64,000 nt of DNA from Heliocidaris tuberculata. Lineage: Eukaryota; Echinodermata; Echinoidea; Camarodonta; Echinometridae. The position numbers and the translations under genes were made by a program. The stretch is from positions 30,738,680 through 30,802,679 of the forward strand of contig CM046833.1 of NCBI GenBank assembly GCA_025618425.1, in the 5' to 3' direction. The first letter of the stretch is position 1; every line of letters starts with the position of its first letter. Below are positions 36,946-50,572 of this stretch, one piece after another. Below the pieces are notes generated by a model. The model had not been told where the DNA came from. It searched no databases and saw nothing but the letters and a program-made list of their open reading frames with translations.

Positions 36946-38377
36946 GCAAATATTGCTTTGAATGTACTGGCGCATGGATTCATCGCCTCTGTAGTATTAA
37001 TTAGCGCAATTAATGACGTATGTTGGGGTAACCATATTTCGCGCACATTTTGAAAATTGTTAGGAATGTGACATTTGATCTATAATTCCTCATATTCTAC
37101 ATTAATTTATTTAAGTCAATTTATACCAAACGAAAAGAGGAGTTTTGGACTACAAAGGAGTTTGAGAAGAAAATTGATCGAAAAGACTTTTGGAGATATC
37201 GCCATCTCAACTTTCGATGTCAGATCGCATCAACGCGCATGGAACTGAAAAAAAAAAAGACAGTGAGATCAAATTTCGCGCACGAGAGTTTACATCTAAT
37301 TTATCCAAAGTAGCAATCTATCAAAGGTAAGGCAAAATATCACACAATCATATTTTGGTATGAAGTTTTACTTACAAGTTAGATTAGGCAACTAGATATT
37401 GGCGCTTTAAAAATTCCCGGATTGGATTGGATTGGATTAGAAGTTTGATGACATTACCTCTCAAAGTGACGATTTCTAGACCCATGTCGGTGACTTCATA
37501 TATTTTTCGGAAACTGACGCAAAAAGTAAGAAAATTTGCCGATCTTTGGGCAATATCTTCACAATTTCTAGCCCAATTCAAAAGAAAATATAGCTCCTAT
37601 GTAATTTTAGCTTCCTCTATCTCACAGAGCTATCAGATTTTCGAAATCTTTTCTAGATTTGTAGATATTGCCTTGTGCGTGAAGTTAGGTTACTCGCGAA
37701 AAATGGTCACACCACCATACTCATAATAAAAATGGGCCTCGTGTGTATAATTCGCCTTAAGCTGCTTCTCTGCCTGTGCTAATCGAGCCTGTGAAGACAA
37801 TTAAAGCATAAGCTAGTTATTAAAAGGATTGTTTGCCTGTTCACTTTGGAATCACTTTTTAAACGATATCACTCTTTCATGAAGCACAAAACATCGTAAA
37901 AGTCACAGACGCGGTCCTGACGTCACGAAATGATACCTCGTGTATGCCGGCCTTTAAGCGCAAGTGTGACCTCATCATTTGGTAGATTGCCCCTTTAAGA
38001 CGACATTTTTTAGACAACATTATCTCATAAAGATGTTTTGTCCAAGTCGTTGGGTATAATGGAATTCTAATCTATCCCAGATGGACTTTGTATCATGAGA
38101 AAGGAAAGGATAGGCATCTGTGTTTCACGGTCCAGAATAAGCAATGACAACAACATGCATTATTAATAGTGATGATGTCAGTTTAGATTAGGAAGACAAT
38201 GTAACCCTAAGCAAAAAGTCTTCCTTCGTGAAACTATCTCAACCCCTCTCTTCTACTTTACATCAGCCGTTAAGGTGTCCACCTTATTTACATCTTATGG
38301 ATTTTCGTGCATTTTGTTCCGAGAACGCAAAACAGGACCGTGAATCTTACTGCATATAGGAACAACTGATTTTACTA
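36946..38377. other. No gene recognised
   Basis: Moderately AT-rich. It has a TTGGA repeat (37422-37438) and TGACGTCA at 37918. A 99-codon plus frame (37427-37726) has no recognised motif. Confidence 0.5.
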
Positions 38378-38898
38378 CAATAGACCGGTTCTGTAATGTA
38401 TACAAATTTATGCACATTTCTTCTCTGAGCACCTGGTGACGAGCTATTCTATTAACCTGCTTTTTTATAAATGAGCCTCAATGCTTGGAATCCAGTTTGC
38501 TTACATTACTTGTTGCTACGTCCGGCAAGCCTCCGGTAAGCTTTCAGGCTGTCAAGAACAACCTTTGTTTGAAAGGTATGTATAAAATGTGCATACATTA
38601 CCGAAGCGGTCTATTTCTAGGGTCAACTTTCTTCGATCTCTATAGCCTCGTTGCAGATGAGCCATCATTTCAATAGACATGCTTCGGTAATGTATGCAAA
38701 TTTTATACATACCTTTCAAACAAAGGTTGTTCTTGACAACCTGAAAGCTTGCCGGACATAGCAACAAGTAATGTATGCAAACTGGATTGCAAGCATTGAG
38801 GCTCATTAATAAAAAGCAGGTTAATGGAATAGCTCGTCACTACGTGCTCAGAGAAGAAGTGTGCAAAAATTTGTATACATTACAGAGCCGGTCTATTG
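38378..38898. mobile_element. 521 bp palindromic element made of two inverted MITE-like units
   Basis: Arms at 38378-38616 and 38671-38898 are inverted copies around a 54 bp loop. Both the outer and inner ends of each arm carry CAATAGAC...GTAATGTAT, so each arm itself has terminal inverted repeats. This looks like two units joined head to head. Confidence 0.82.
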
Positions 38899-39037
38899 CG
38901 TTATCACTTACGCTGAGTAAGCATGAAAAGACTTTCATTCCTTACGCTAGTAATTCAAAGCAAAATGTGTTTATTTTATATTCACATTTTTGTTCGATAT
39001 GACTCTCAGACAGAACGTCAAAGGCCGTGTCGGTTGT

Positions 39038-39059
39038 TGACGTAGGTAGTCCTACGTCA
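39038..39059. repeat. 9 bp-stem hairpin with CRE-like half sites
   Basis: TGACGTAGG, loop TAGT, CCTACGTCA. The stem is perfect, and the function is unknown. Confidence 0.55.
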
Positions 39060-39195
39060 GGTAGATGACACCTCATTATCAACGGACATTACCTAGACCA
39101 AGGCTAAGAGTCTAACAAGCAGTGCCCATTAATCTAATTAAAAAGGAGCCATTCTTCTGATGCAAGATTTCAATACCCATGTTGCGTCATTAAAT

Positions 39196-39486
39196 TGTAG
39201 AGGTGTCGTGGTCACATCACATCACTAGACTATGCATCACATGGTTCTTGGTTCGAATCCCCCCCCCCCCCCCCCCGCGGCACTAATGACCTTTGGCAAG
39301 ACATTAATCTACATTTGCCACTCTCCGTCCAGGTGAAGTAAATGGGTACCCGGTAAGAAGAAACTCCTTGAACGCTTTAGCGCCTTATCATCTGATCGTG
39401 GCAGCTGGGCTAAAGGCGGGGTAATAATATGATACTTTGTAAAGCGCAGTATAGTATATTTGTATAGTAGCTGCGTATTACAAATG
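39196..39486 (+). mobile_element. tRNA-derived SINE, copy 2, with poly(C) inside box B
   Basis: Same family as 3613-3886, shown by the start TGTAGAGGTGTCGTGG, the block CTTTGGCAAGACATTAATCT and AATGGGTACCCGG. The sequence after GGTTCGAAT has expanded to about 18 C (39259-39276), where copy 1 has CCCACCACGG. This breaks the T-arm region. The 3' tail passes directly into a long ATT array starting at 39488. Confidence 0.85.
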
Positions 39487-39487
39487 G

Positions 39488-40091
<604 letters not shown>

Positions 40092-40606
40092 GAACCGTGC
40101 AAAGATAAGATTGAATTAATGGCGTATGTGAGTGTGGAATAACTGACTTTAAATTGAACAGAGCAAACATTTCGTTGAATAACTGGGATGCGATAAGTGC
40201 CTTCTTAAGCCTGATTAGCGTAGGTAAACGCAAATGAAGTGAGGCCTGGTGTGCCAGCAAAGGGTATGAATGCACATGAGAGGACAATGCGCAAATCTTT
40301 GACGCAGGGGTGCGATGACCTAAAACAAGATTCGTTCAAAATCGTCAGCAACGTAAAACGATCTTTAGTTAGCAAATATCTGTTTGATATTTCTTTGTGT
40401 GTATAATTTGATCTGTATTGATTTTTACTCATGAAACTCAGTTCTACAACTGAAGAGGCAACCCCGAATATGCTGAATAAATGAAATAGGAAATAAAATA
40501 AATGAAACAAATAATCATCAAATTTACAGAATTACGTGCACTCGTATTGAATCAGTTGGTTTGTTACCTCTTGTTCAACCTTTTTCAGAATAAGCCACAA
40601 ACCCAA

Positions 40607-40757
40607 CAGGGCCCTGTTTCAAGAACTTTGTTTTCAATGACAAATGCCCATTTCTATGCCAAATTTGCTCTGAGCCAATCAGATTCAAGCATTTCAGTAG
40701 CTTATAACAAGTATTGTAACCTGTTACTGATAACAAGTTTTATGAAACGGGACCTAG
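40607..40757 (+). mobile_element. MITE family B, diverged copy 3
   Basis: The interior (TTTGCTCTGAGCCAATCAGA, then AGCTTATAACAAG) matches copies 1 and 2. The termini have drifted to GGGCCCTGTTTCAAG and ATGAAACGGGACC. Confidence 0.7.
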
Positions 40758-42636
40758 AAGTCCTAAAACTGTAAACATATGCAGAAAAGGGCAAGGGATA
40801 TCAGCCGACAGAAATCCAAGCAGAGATGGGTTAATTATGTTGTCACTTTTATCGATGAATAACTCGTATGTTTTGGTATAGTCAAGTAATATTCAGGATC
40901 CTTGAATGGTGACGAGTATGACAATACATGTATATCATTCTTTTATTACCGGGAAAAAAAATTGTCGACTTTGGTGATAAAAAATCACTGAACCTTGCCA
41001 TGTAATTTTCCTCTAGAGATAGTAACGGCTTTCTTTCATGTTTAAAACTACCTTATTTCACTGTGACTGAAGTCGTTTGTCAAAACATGGTTCTGCTTGG
41101 TTAAAAAGACTTGTTTGAAATGAAGGAGAGAGATTAGCATGCTGCCTAAGTTGCACACTCGATATTAAAATACGTAATATACCTACATCTCAGCCTGTCA
41201 TCATTGAAGCAGCGTGGGTTTAGATACTGATGGGGCGCTGGCATCATTGGGGAGGGTCATGGAACAGCGGTCTTTTCAGTTGTTAATGAAACGATAAGGG
41301 TATGTGGAAGGGGTCCTATTCTATTTTTTTTAAAATAATCATTCCCCCGTCCTTTTCTTCCTCTTTCTCCTTCTCTTCTCTAATGTCTATTTTTCACCAT
41401 TCGATTGGGGCCCCTGCCCCCCCCCCCCTTCTCCCCCTTAGCTACCAACGGCATGTCATCGGGTTATCCTTAGAGAATAGACTGTGAGTGGAAACCTGCC
41501 AACACAGGACGCGCTATTTAAATAAAAGCACCAAGAGTTAAGCGCCCACCTATATCGAACTAAATTGGATTGTGTGAGTGAGGAGAAGGAAGAGTGCTAA
41601 AACTAGATTCCATGGGGATGATATCCAAGGACTTGCGGGCATCCCAACTAAAAGGAAATCTTGCTATTTTAAAAGATAATCAGAAGTCTGCAGATGTCGC
41701 ACAGTTCTTGGTAGCAATATGCATTAAAGCATTAAAAGTTAAATTAATTGAAATCCTTTATAGATTCCATTAAAAATCACAATTTGTATGCATACAGACA
41801 AGCGGTGCAATAATCATGTGTCATTTAACAAATCACCCGGAATGTCGTTCTTTCAAATCACGCGGAATGTCTTACTTTGAAACTGGACTGTATCATATAA
41901 ATATATATTTCTTAAGAATATTATCATGTCAACATCAAATCAATATTCGGTTTTTTTTTTAAAGGGATTTCTTCACAGTAATCAAAATCTACCGCGCTTT
42001 TTCAAGAAAACCAAAATGGAATGAGTACGTGACTATAGTAGAACGTGACGTCACAGACCTCGTGATTGGTTTCGGCCAATCTAATTCGATTATGCCTGAA
42101 GTGGGAATCCATGCTAACGACATTATGGTAATTGTGCAGCCTCTGCAATTATTTCCTGATTCCCAAACATTCTAATTTTTAGATTTGGTTGTCGACCCCA
42201 GATCGAAGACACCTTTAAGGAATGTTCAATGAGAGCTTGTTGTCTTGTACTATTTCAGATCCATTTTTAGCTGCTCATTGTGCCATTTTCTACGTGTACC
42301 TTATCTTATTTATATTCATTGAAGGCTATTGATAAACATATTACTGTAGGTTCGTTTCACAAAACATTGATATCATCAATGTGATGCATTTGTGACGTCA
42401 TAAAGATGCATAGCAATTACTGTATGTATTAAAAGTAACAGAGTAAAAAGAAAAGAAAACAGAGTGAAAGAACTAAAGGGGGTGTAAAGCAATATCAGAA
42501 GCGCTGCTAACATACTTATAATCATACCACAATAATATTATTGATAAGAATTACAAGCAAATCTATTAATACGACGGCATGAATATAGCCGAAATGAAGA
42601 CAAGTAAAGTAAATTTCGTAAGGAAAGCATTCTTAC
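40758..42636. other. No gene recognised upstream of the microexon candidate
   Basis: It contains a C run near 41420 and TGACGTCA at 42046 and 42393. AAAGG-like ends near 41960 and 42220 might bound an old transposon copy. Confidence 0.4.
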
Positions 42637-42660
42637 CTTGAATATAAGTTGTTTGTAAAT
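42637..42660 (-). CDS. Candidate 24-nt microexon, gene unknown
   Basis: On the minus strand a long pyrimidine tract (rich in TTCTTT, 42663-42690) ends in ATGCAG. It is followed by 24 nt and then a strong donor, AAG|GTAAGAATG. Twenty-four nucleotides keep the reading frame, and one frame reads IYKQLIFK with no stop. Microexons of 3-27 nt are known in animal neural genes, but nothing here identifies the host gene and no flanking exon was recognised. A chance pairing of acceptor and donor is possible in 64 kb of AT-rich DNA. Confidence 0.3.
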
Positions 42661-43302
42661 CTGCATTAAAGAAAGAAGAAAAAAGAACAACAGAGTTACG
42701 TCATAATGTTAGCCTTAAAATCAATCATTATAGCATGTACACACATTTTACAGACTCATTTTAATGTGCTTACTTAAGATTTATCCAAACATGTTCGTTA
42801 ATGACTAATTTTAAAGTGTGCTAGTGACACTTTGTAAATGTACTTATAGGGATGTTTTATTGAAACTGCTTCATGATAGACTTGTGCATTTGCGTAGCCT
42901 TGCATGGTCATGTGTGTTGCTGTGTTTTCAGTGGATAAGGGTGGATTATTCACAATTAAACCCTTTAAAAATAAAATTCAAGGGTTGCACTAAAGAAACA
43001 CTCAAAAGTCTCATGTCATGCAGAACGGAGCATTTAAATTGCATATTTTAGATAGGAAAGCGCTTAGGTTAATCAAGGATTTAACTTTCAGACAACAAAT
43101 GGGGGTGTATGGGGACATGTTATTGGTCTGTCTGTGTAATTGTATATTTAGAGACGTGTGATTTTTTTTTTCGTTTCGTCCAGAGAACGCCCTTTATTGT
43201 CACCATCCGAAAGATGCTACTCAAAACGGAATTTGAGGCAAAGATGGGATGTTAACCACTAGATCAAGTCACACCTAACATCACACACATTTATACTATA
43301 GT

Positions 43303-43432
43303 CACACCAACGAGACGGTTACCATGCAGACAAACAACGGACAGGAAACAAAATTAATTACGCCGAATGGACAAGAATTGGTCGGTTTGGAATCAGTGTG
43401 AAGTCGATTTAGCTGTGTGACTGAGGTGTTAT
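43303..43432. mobile_element. MITE family C, copy 1 (tandem pair)
   Basis: It begins TAGTCACACCAACGAGACGG and ends GCTGTGTGACTGAGG, so GTCACAC/GTGTGAC form the terminal inverted repeat. The interior is GAATGGACAAGAATTGGTCGG. It is followed immediately by a second copy. Confidence 0.7.
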
Positions 43433-43566
43433 ACAGTAGTCACATCCACCAGACCAACATCAGATGAATAACAGACCAAACAAAATATAACATAACACCC
43501 GAGTGGACAAGAATTGGTCGGCTTGGAGTTGTTGTGGAGTCGGTGTGCGATGTGACTGAGGTATTA
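43433..43566. mobile_element. MITE family C, copy 2 (tandem pair)
   Basis: TAGTCACATCCACCAGACC to GCGATGTGACTGAGG, with interior GAGTGGACAAGAATTGGTCGG shared with copy 1. Confidence 0.7.
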
Positions 43567-43744
43567 CACACATCTCGCATTTCAGGCATGGACACGCACA
43601 TCCTCCCTTACACCCGCGCAAACAAAAAATGGGTACCTTAAACACATAGGCCTATACTGACATGGACATTAATTCAACTTAACAAAGTGAGTCGGTGCTA
43701 CCCCATTTGCCCCACGCACCAGTCTTTTGTTCTGCGCATTATAA

Positions 43745-43882
43745 TCATCATCATTTTCATCTTAATCACCACCACCATCACCGTCATCACCATCATTGCC
43801 GCATTATCATCATTGTCATCACCGTCATCATCACTATCATGATTGTCTTCATCATCCTCATCGTCATCATCAACATCATCGG
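43745..43882. repeat. Imperfect ATC array
   Basis: CATCAT/CACCAT units with frequent substitutions. Confidence 0.9.
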
Positions 43883-46800
43883 TCCAGCAATAACATGAAC
43901 ATAATTTGAGCTGTTACGGGAAGTGTTTAGATTTACACCAAACAGTCCTTGCCCTCTGCTACGTCCAAAACAGTAGAGTGTACTTGTGGGTCCGTGCCAT
44001 GTAAATCTTCCCCTTCCATTCTATCATAAAACATGGTGTCTTTATTTCCATAATTTTCTGTCTGCCTGTCATATACCAATACATCGTTGGAATTTGATGA
44101 GTGCAATTATCCGCTAAATTGGTGACATTTCCGCTTGATCTTTCTCGGGCCTTAACCTTTATCGCATCCTTTGTTATAGCACACACTGGCTTCATACCCT
44201 CCTGTTTGCGTTTTACAATGTAAATGTCATAAGTGGTAGGATGTATATATGAGATTCTAATTAGCTGTGGGGAAGTCGGGTTTATGTTCAAACAATTGGG
44301 TATAGCTCCGTTTTGACCTACAGCTTTTTTCCATTTTCGGAGAAAATCGCTAAGTGATGATTTCCAAGTTCTGAAATATATTTTAAAGGCATATTTTGAC
44401 TTCGATGTATTTTTTTAAAAATTTTCTGTGCATCTCCATAGCGACCAAAATGCAAGCAGAATTTTATTTGAAGAAGCAAAATAATTCCGCAAAAACTTTT
44501 GAGAAATCAACAGTAAGGCAATATGAATAGCCTTGTTCATGACCTATTGAAATGTGCCAACATCACAATGATGTATTACGTAATCCGAACAAGGGTATTG
44601 AAATTGCTCTTGGGTTGATTTGTCGAAAGTCTTCACGATCGTGTTAATTAGACATTAGAATAATATTACACTGAACGAGAAGAAGAGGAAGAGTCCAGTT
44701 GTTGATATCGATTTAAATTAAAGTTTATTTTGTTACAAGAAATACTTTCAATGAGAATGATTAGCTTTTGTATGTCACCATACCAACATTAATATATAGG
44801 CCTACATATCCCTGTTTCATGTCTGTCGAATAAGAATAATGATTAAAAATTTTATAAAAGTACAAAATTCGCCTCGCCCTTTTTAAACATCATGTCAATT
44901 CACAGAATGTCGACGATTCATTATGATCACATATAGTCTCCCTTATAAGATAAATATATTTAATTTACGGGGGGGGTCGGAAAACTGAATGTATTTCGAC
45001 TAAGCTCGCGAAGCTTTCCTTTTCTGAATTATCCCTTAATACCTTAAATTATCTCTTTTTAATCAAAAATAGATAATTACTGGAATAATATTATTCCCAG
45101 GGTGTTCGTTAAATTTGAAGGAGCACTGTCAAACAGATTATGACTAGGGTAGATAAAATGAACAGTCCTGGGAAATCTATTTCAATAAGTCGCTTTCACC
45201 GAAAGGACAAGCGAGGAAATACAAACAAATTGATACAATTAAATCTGTAATGGTATACAGCAGGATGCGACAGCGCACGCGACTAGATTCAATTATGAGC
45301 GTACAGTTTTGTCTCCACGCCAATTTGAAATTCTCTGTGCGTGGATGTAATTTTCGTTTTTGATGAGCCCCATCCCCCGAAAGTGTTTACTTTTTGAATT
45401 CATAATTGATAATAGTCCACTCTCTGCGCTTGCCAACAACGAATAATCGGATATCGTAAATAACGATTTCTCCACTGAAAGGCGATGTCATATTTTATTA
45501 CTCTTGCATAATGTGTATCATGAATGATCTATTTAATTACCATTTTTCGTAAATATAACATTATTAAGTATGCTAAATATTAAAAGACGATGTATCCTTT
45601 CCTTTCGGTAACAAACCTCTTCAAGAAGTGTCAGTGAACTGCTCGAGCAACTTCAGTGTAATTGGATTCATCTAGAAATTCAATTTATTCTTAATTCTCT
45701 GATTATTTCAGATTAATCCTTTAAGCCGCCCTTACCTGTGACGTTATTCTAGATGATGTTTATATGCCCATCTAATATTAACAACGTTGAAAGTTTCATC
45801 AAAATTCATATTAAAGGGCACCAACCGCTCCAAAGTATATTTTGCTCTGTATTTTAAGGGTTTCATGTAGCATACTATATTCAAACACAAGATTTAAAAT
45901 ATTGCTTCTACAAAGAGATATAGCAAGTTTGAAAATATACTTTCAATAAAGAATGAAAGTGACTTACGAGTATACTAGTCTAACACTAGTCGTCAAGCCC
46001 TTACGGGCTCTCATAGATTAAGGTGCACAAGGAACCCAAGTTTGATTCGGGCTCCTTGCGATGGTCTTTATCTTACTTTTTCATGGTTAATCCATATATA
46101 TATATATATATATTGAGGCTAATTTTATACCTTCTAGTCGTACACAATTAATTTTAGGCGATTTATACCCTTTAATCCATAGCATGCGCATAGTGAAATT
46201 AGCTGTCTGCGGGAAGATCAATATCTTTTTATAGAGTCGATAATTAACGGCTGGTATCAAGTATAATTAATCCTGCCTATCAAGGACTAATTAATGGGTC
46301 ATATTAAATTCTAATTACCCATCTCTTTCTATTGATCCTCACTGACAGGCCGATTGATTAATTACGCACATGATAGCAATGTCAGTCTAAAGAAACCTGT
46401 TTATCACGTGATGTTGCACATGATAAATAGACATGGTATTGAATAGTATCCGACCTTATAATGGCAATGTACGGCTGTTATTAAGCGTTTTATCATTAGG
46501 TGTAGACAATAGCCTGTAATGTTATCCTAACATTTGATAAAAAATCTTTTTAAAACATTTTAAACAGTTTGATTATAATGAAGCCATGGAAGAGTACCCG
46601 ACTCTGTTATGTCAATGCTCTGCCGTAATGAAACGTTTTGATGCAAAATTTTGAAAAGGTCAAAATTCAGTGGATTTGGTTGTTCTTTACACTGATAAAG
46701 CGATAATTGGTATAATGTAAATATTATACTTATAAAGGAAAACATAAGTGGAGGAGTTTATAGAGTAAGTATAGCTTGTATTTCATAGATCCCTGTTTGA

Positions 46801-47624
46801 AAAAAAAAGAAAGTTACATTCCATAAATCAAATGGGAAAAAAGAAAGAAAGAAACATGCTAACTCTAGGTGATGTGAAGAGTTCTGGGGAGAGAGAGCGG
46901 GGGGGGGGGGGGTAGTTTGATTATTACATACACAGGGAATTGGTGGTACCTGATTTTATGAATACAATGTTTGGCTATTATGAAACGTTTTGATCAGTGT
47001 GTTTAATGCCCTTACATAATTATAATAGCATCATATCATGTGATAAATTACGTTGAGTGAATAGTTGATCAAAACACGGAAGAGTATCTGATCACAAAGT
47101 GACAATGAGCAGCTTTAAAAATTAAAAAAGATAAACTCATTATTTCCGTAATTTTTAGGATTGGTATAGCATTACTGATGATACGAAATTTTCACTGTAA
47201 TAATCAGCAGTTATGACATAGAAGTAAAACCTGCGATATCCAATAATTAATGTGTATTGATTTTAAAAAGCTATGCATAGAATGATGTAAAACCTGCTAG
47301 AAATAAAAATAAGTAATTATAAGAAAGCTGTGATTTTAATATTCATGATACAAAATGCACACTGAAATAATCACCAGATGTAACATATAAATAACGCCTG
47401 CCATAGACAAAAATCAATGTGTTTTGATTTTAAAATCTATGTATGCACGGGATTTGGGGTTTCTTAAGGTAAGCAGGAAAATGTTTGTGGTTTCAGTATT
47501 GATTTGTTTAGAGGTGCCTACAGTTCCAGTAGGTATAGCATTATTTTCCATTTTCCATTGTTAAATGAATATGATAATATTTTCCAAGTGTACAAAAAAA
47601 AACAAATAGTAATAATTGAATATC
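43883..47624. other. No gene recognised
   Basis: A 110-codon minus frame (43959-44291) is not low complexity but matches nothing I know. Small hairpins occur at 45990-46065, a TA run at 46095-46113, and a GA/G11 tract at 46890-46911. Confidence 0.5.
44598..44649 (+). repeat. Dispersed repeat fragment shared with 28555-28612
   Basis: GAAATTGCTCTTGGGTTGAT and AAAGTCTTCACGATCGTG correspond to the other copy. Confidence 0.6.
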
Positions 47625-47628
47625 TTAA

Positions 47629-47917
47629 GGGGGTGTTACACGGCAAATACTGGTTAACGCCATCTACATTTTTTTTTTTCTTGGGACAACTGCAAGTAAA
47701 CGAATAGACCTCTTTTAACGGTAGTCATCGACTTAATCTCTAAATGGTCAGCGTCTGCGAAACAGACCGAAGTTACCCCTACTCTTCGGTTTCGCGTATG
47801 TTGCACGTACGTACGTGAGGAGCGATTACTGCGGTCGCTTCGTCGTTGCGGATAAACCCGATTGGCTCCGAGTCAGGCCACGGGAAAGACACATAAGCTC
47901 GTCAGTTTACACCCCCT
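47629..47917. mobile_element. TIR element flanked by TTAA
   Basis: GGGGGTGTTACAC at the left and GTTTACACCCCCT at the right form inverted ends. TTAA occurs on both sides (47625-47628, 47918-47921), the target used by piggyBac-type transposases. The interior is GC-rich, with a hairpin around GCGAAACAGACCGAAG...CTTCGGTTTCGC. It is non-coding. Confidence 0.6.
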
Positions 47918-47944
47918 TTAAAACATAAGGAGTTACTCATAACC

Positions 47945-47948
<4 letters not shown>

Positions 47949-48040
<92 letters not shown>

Positions 48041-48135
48041 CATTATTGTTGTTCTTATTATTATCATTTTAATTAATGTCACTTTTATTATCATTATCAT
48101 CATTATCATTATTATTTTCATTATTGTTATTATCA

Positions 48136-48167
<32 letters not shown>

Positions 48168-48175
48168 GTTATTTT
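47949..48175. repeat. Poly(A) about 47, then TA, then imperfect ATT
   Basis: A-run 47949-47995, TA 47996-48037, and an ATT/ATC-rich stretch to 48175. It ends just before the poly(C)-element terminus at 48207. Confidence 0.93.
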
Positions 48176-48206
48176 ATTTTTTCCCCATTTTCAGAGATTT
48201 TTCTGA

Positions 48207-48245
48207 AATGCACCCCCCCCCCTACAGAATCCTGGATACGCCCTT
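48207..48245 (-). mobile_element. Terminus of a CAGTGGCGTA-type element
   Basis: On the minus strand it reads CAAGGGCGTATCCAGGATTC followed by a run of about 10 G. The partner end was not found. Confidence 0.4.
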
Positions 48246-48899
48246 GAGTTAATTTGTCCCATATTCTTCCTGATTCGTTTCACTTAGCCAGCCTGTCGAC
48301 ATAATTATTCATGACAAGACCTAGATAGTCATCATAGGACTGATATTATCATCTTTGGATGAAATCATTAAGACTCGATCAGGTCATAATAAGTAGAATT
48401 TATAAGTAATCATAGGAGATCTATTAACAAGAACTGACCCAAAATTTTCTTGTAGGTATGGTAAAAGCAGAGCAGCCATTATTGACTGGTCATCAGCTGA
48501 ATACCAGATAAGATAATGCATGACCCATACGACAAAAATGAATAAATTCAATCATGTTCTTGGTTTAGCATTGTAATTCACCATTTAGAAGGTTTTCTGT
48601 CAATATCGTAATGACTGTATGCATACGTACGCATGGTACGCAATGAAACTATCAATCCTTAGTGGGCAAGTCCAAGTTATTTGGTCTTTCGCTGTCCCAT
48701 ACGTGACCAAGCATTTAAAAAATAAGCAGAAACTATAAAACATGATGATCTTTTTATTGTTATTTGGTCTGAACCAAGCACTAGTGTATGGGACAAAACA
48801 CTTTTAACTTTCCCGAAATACATATGTCGCACAGAAGTTTCTAAGATTCTTCCTTTAAAAAAAAAAAATGTTTTTCCTCTTTTTTTCCCCCCTTTTTCC

Positions 48900-48930
<31 letters not shown>

Positions 48931-49636
48931 TTGGGGGGGGGGGCTTTATATCATATATTATCTACATATTGTCTGATTGAGGCACAATTCAGAAATTTTA
49001 TTCTGATGTCGTGTTTTGGGGCAATATTTCGTTGATGTTGTAACATGTATGTAACAAAAACAAGCATTTGAATAACCTATATGGCTTTTGCTCTTTCTTT
49101 CTTCTTTTTTTTCTGGCATAAACTCTTACTTGACATTCTATCTGAAGAACACCTCTCTATGTCAGATCAAGAGTAAGGCGTCACATCCTTCACCGTCTAT
49201 CCTGGGGCTGTTGAATTAGTCTCAATATCAACTCTGTCTCGACTTTAATACCAGCCCTTAAAAGCTACCTAGCTTCCTCAAGAAAAAAAAACCTGAACAT
49301 GCTTCAGACAATCATGTCGAAATCAGATTTACTCAAAATATTACCCTCGGATGTTTGCAATTTTTTCACTTGTCGTTGAGTGATTCGATAAGGAAAATTT
49401 CGGCCTAAATTTGAGAGCCACCCGAGGAGATGATGTTATAAGAACAACCTTGAAAAATTTGACAGTCGAAGTTAAATGAACCGTTGGTCAAATCGAATCA
49501 GTTTTTACGGTGGCATGATGATAACAGAAAAATGAAAAAGCATTAACATAGCGTAATATAGTACAACTAGAAATGCTTTGAATTGTCCATTTTTGTCTTG
49601 ATGTCAGTTTCAGTTTCAGTTTCAGTGTATTTATAT

Positions 49637-49779
49637 AATATTGAATGGCCTTGAGTGGGATACAAGAATATATCGCACGAGCTATGAGCATATTTCACGA
49701 GTCGGCACAACGAGTGAAATATTTTCAAAGCGAGTACGATATATCCTTGTGTCCCACGAAAGAAAAGCCATTCAATATT
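49637..49779. mobile_element. Nearly fully palindromic MITE
   Basis: AATATTGAATGGC at the left and GCCATTCAATATT at the right enclose inverted GATATAT and CGAGT.. motifs throughout, so the 143 bp folds on itself. It is preceded by three CAGTTT repeats at 49607-49627. Confidence 0.7.
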
Positions 49780-50572
49780 ATTATTATTAATTGTATGATA
49801 CCTAGTTCCTCAATTTTCACCATTATATGTCCTTATGTTTTTGTATTGACTTCGACATAAAACACAGGTAGAAAAACGTTTTAGTCCTTACACAAGCATT
49901 TTGCAAGAGCTGCGCGCATGCATCCATTGTCTTAACCTTTGCGTATTTAAGCGCGTATTCACTTTTTTACGCGTCACGCACCCCAAACCATGAGATATGG
50001 AGATTTATACAACACATACGTAGATCCTTGACACCTGATTGGATGAATGTGGGTCACATGATATTCAGAAGAAACAGCTGTTGCACGCTGACACAAAACC
50101 AGCCGTGCAATAGTGCATCTATTGCACGCTCAAAACCAACCGTGCAATAGAACCCAGGACACACTGAACTTGCGTACTGCACGTACCAGGGCACGTACTT
50201 AACTGCATGCGCGTACGTACCCTTTGCGCTGCCAGCGCATATACTATACACATGCGCATCACTGCACTGCATGTTCGCACAGTATTTTTACAATGTAAAT
50301 ACGTTCAGCTGTTAAGTGTTTTGCAAAGTTTAACGTGGTATCATCTGAACTCTTTCCTGGACTATTTTATTGTTGCAAGAGTTTTTACAAATTTCGGAAT
50401 ATTACTAAGTTTTGAACAGTGAACTTTTACACAAACTAGAAGTTTCTGATTCGTGACTAGTGACTAAGATATTAATGGATTTCCATCTGGAATTTGCAAT
50501 GTGGAACTAACTTACATGTAGACCTTATTAAATATTGGAACACCGGGAAAGCCTTCTATTGACGTACGAAAG

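Noticed and set aside
43217..43272. tRNA-like box A (GATCTAGTGGTTAAC) on the minus strand
   Set aside because: No box B or cloverleaf; probably a decayed SINE fragment.
43959..44291. 110-codon minus frame with normal composition
   Set aside because: No recognised motif or clear splice signals; by rough estimate several frames this long are expected by chance in AT-rich 64 kb.
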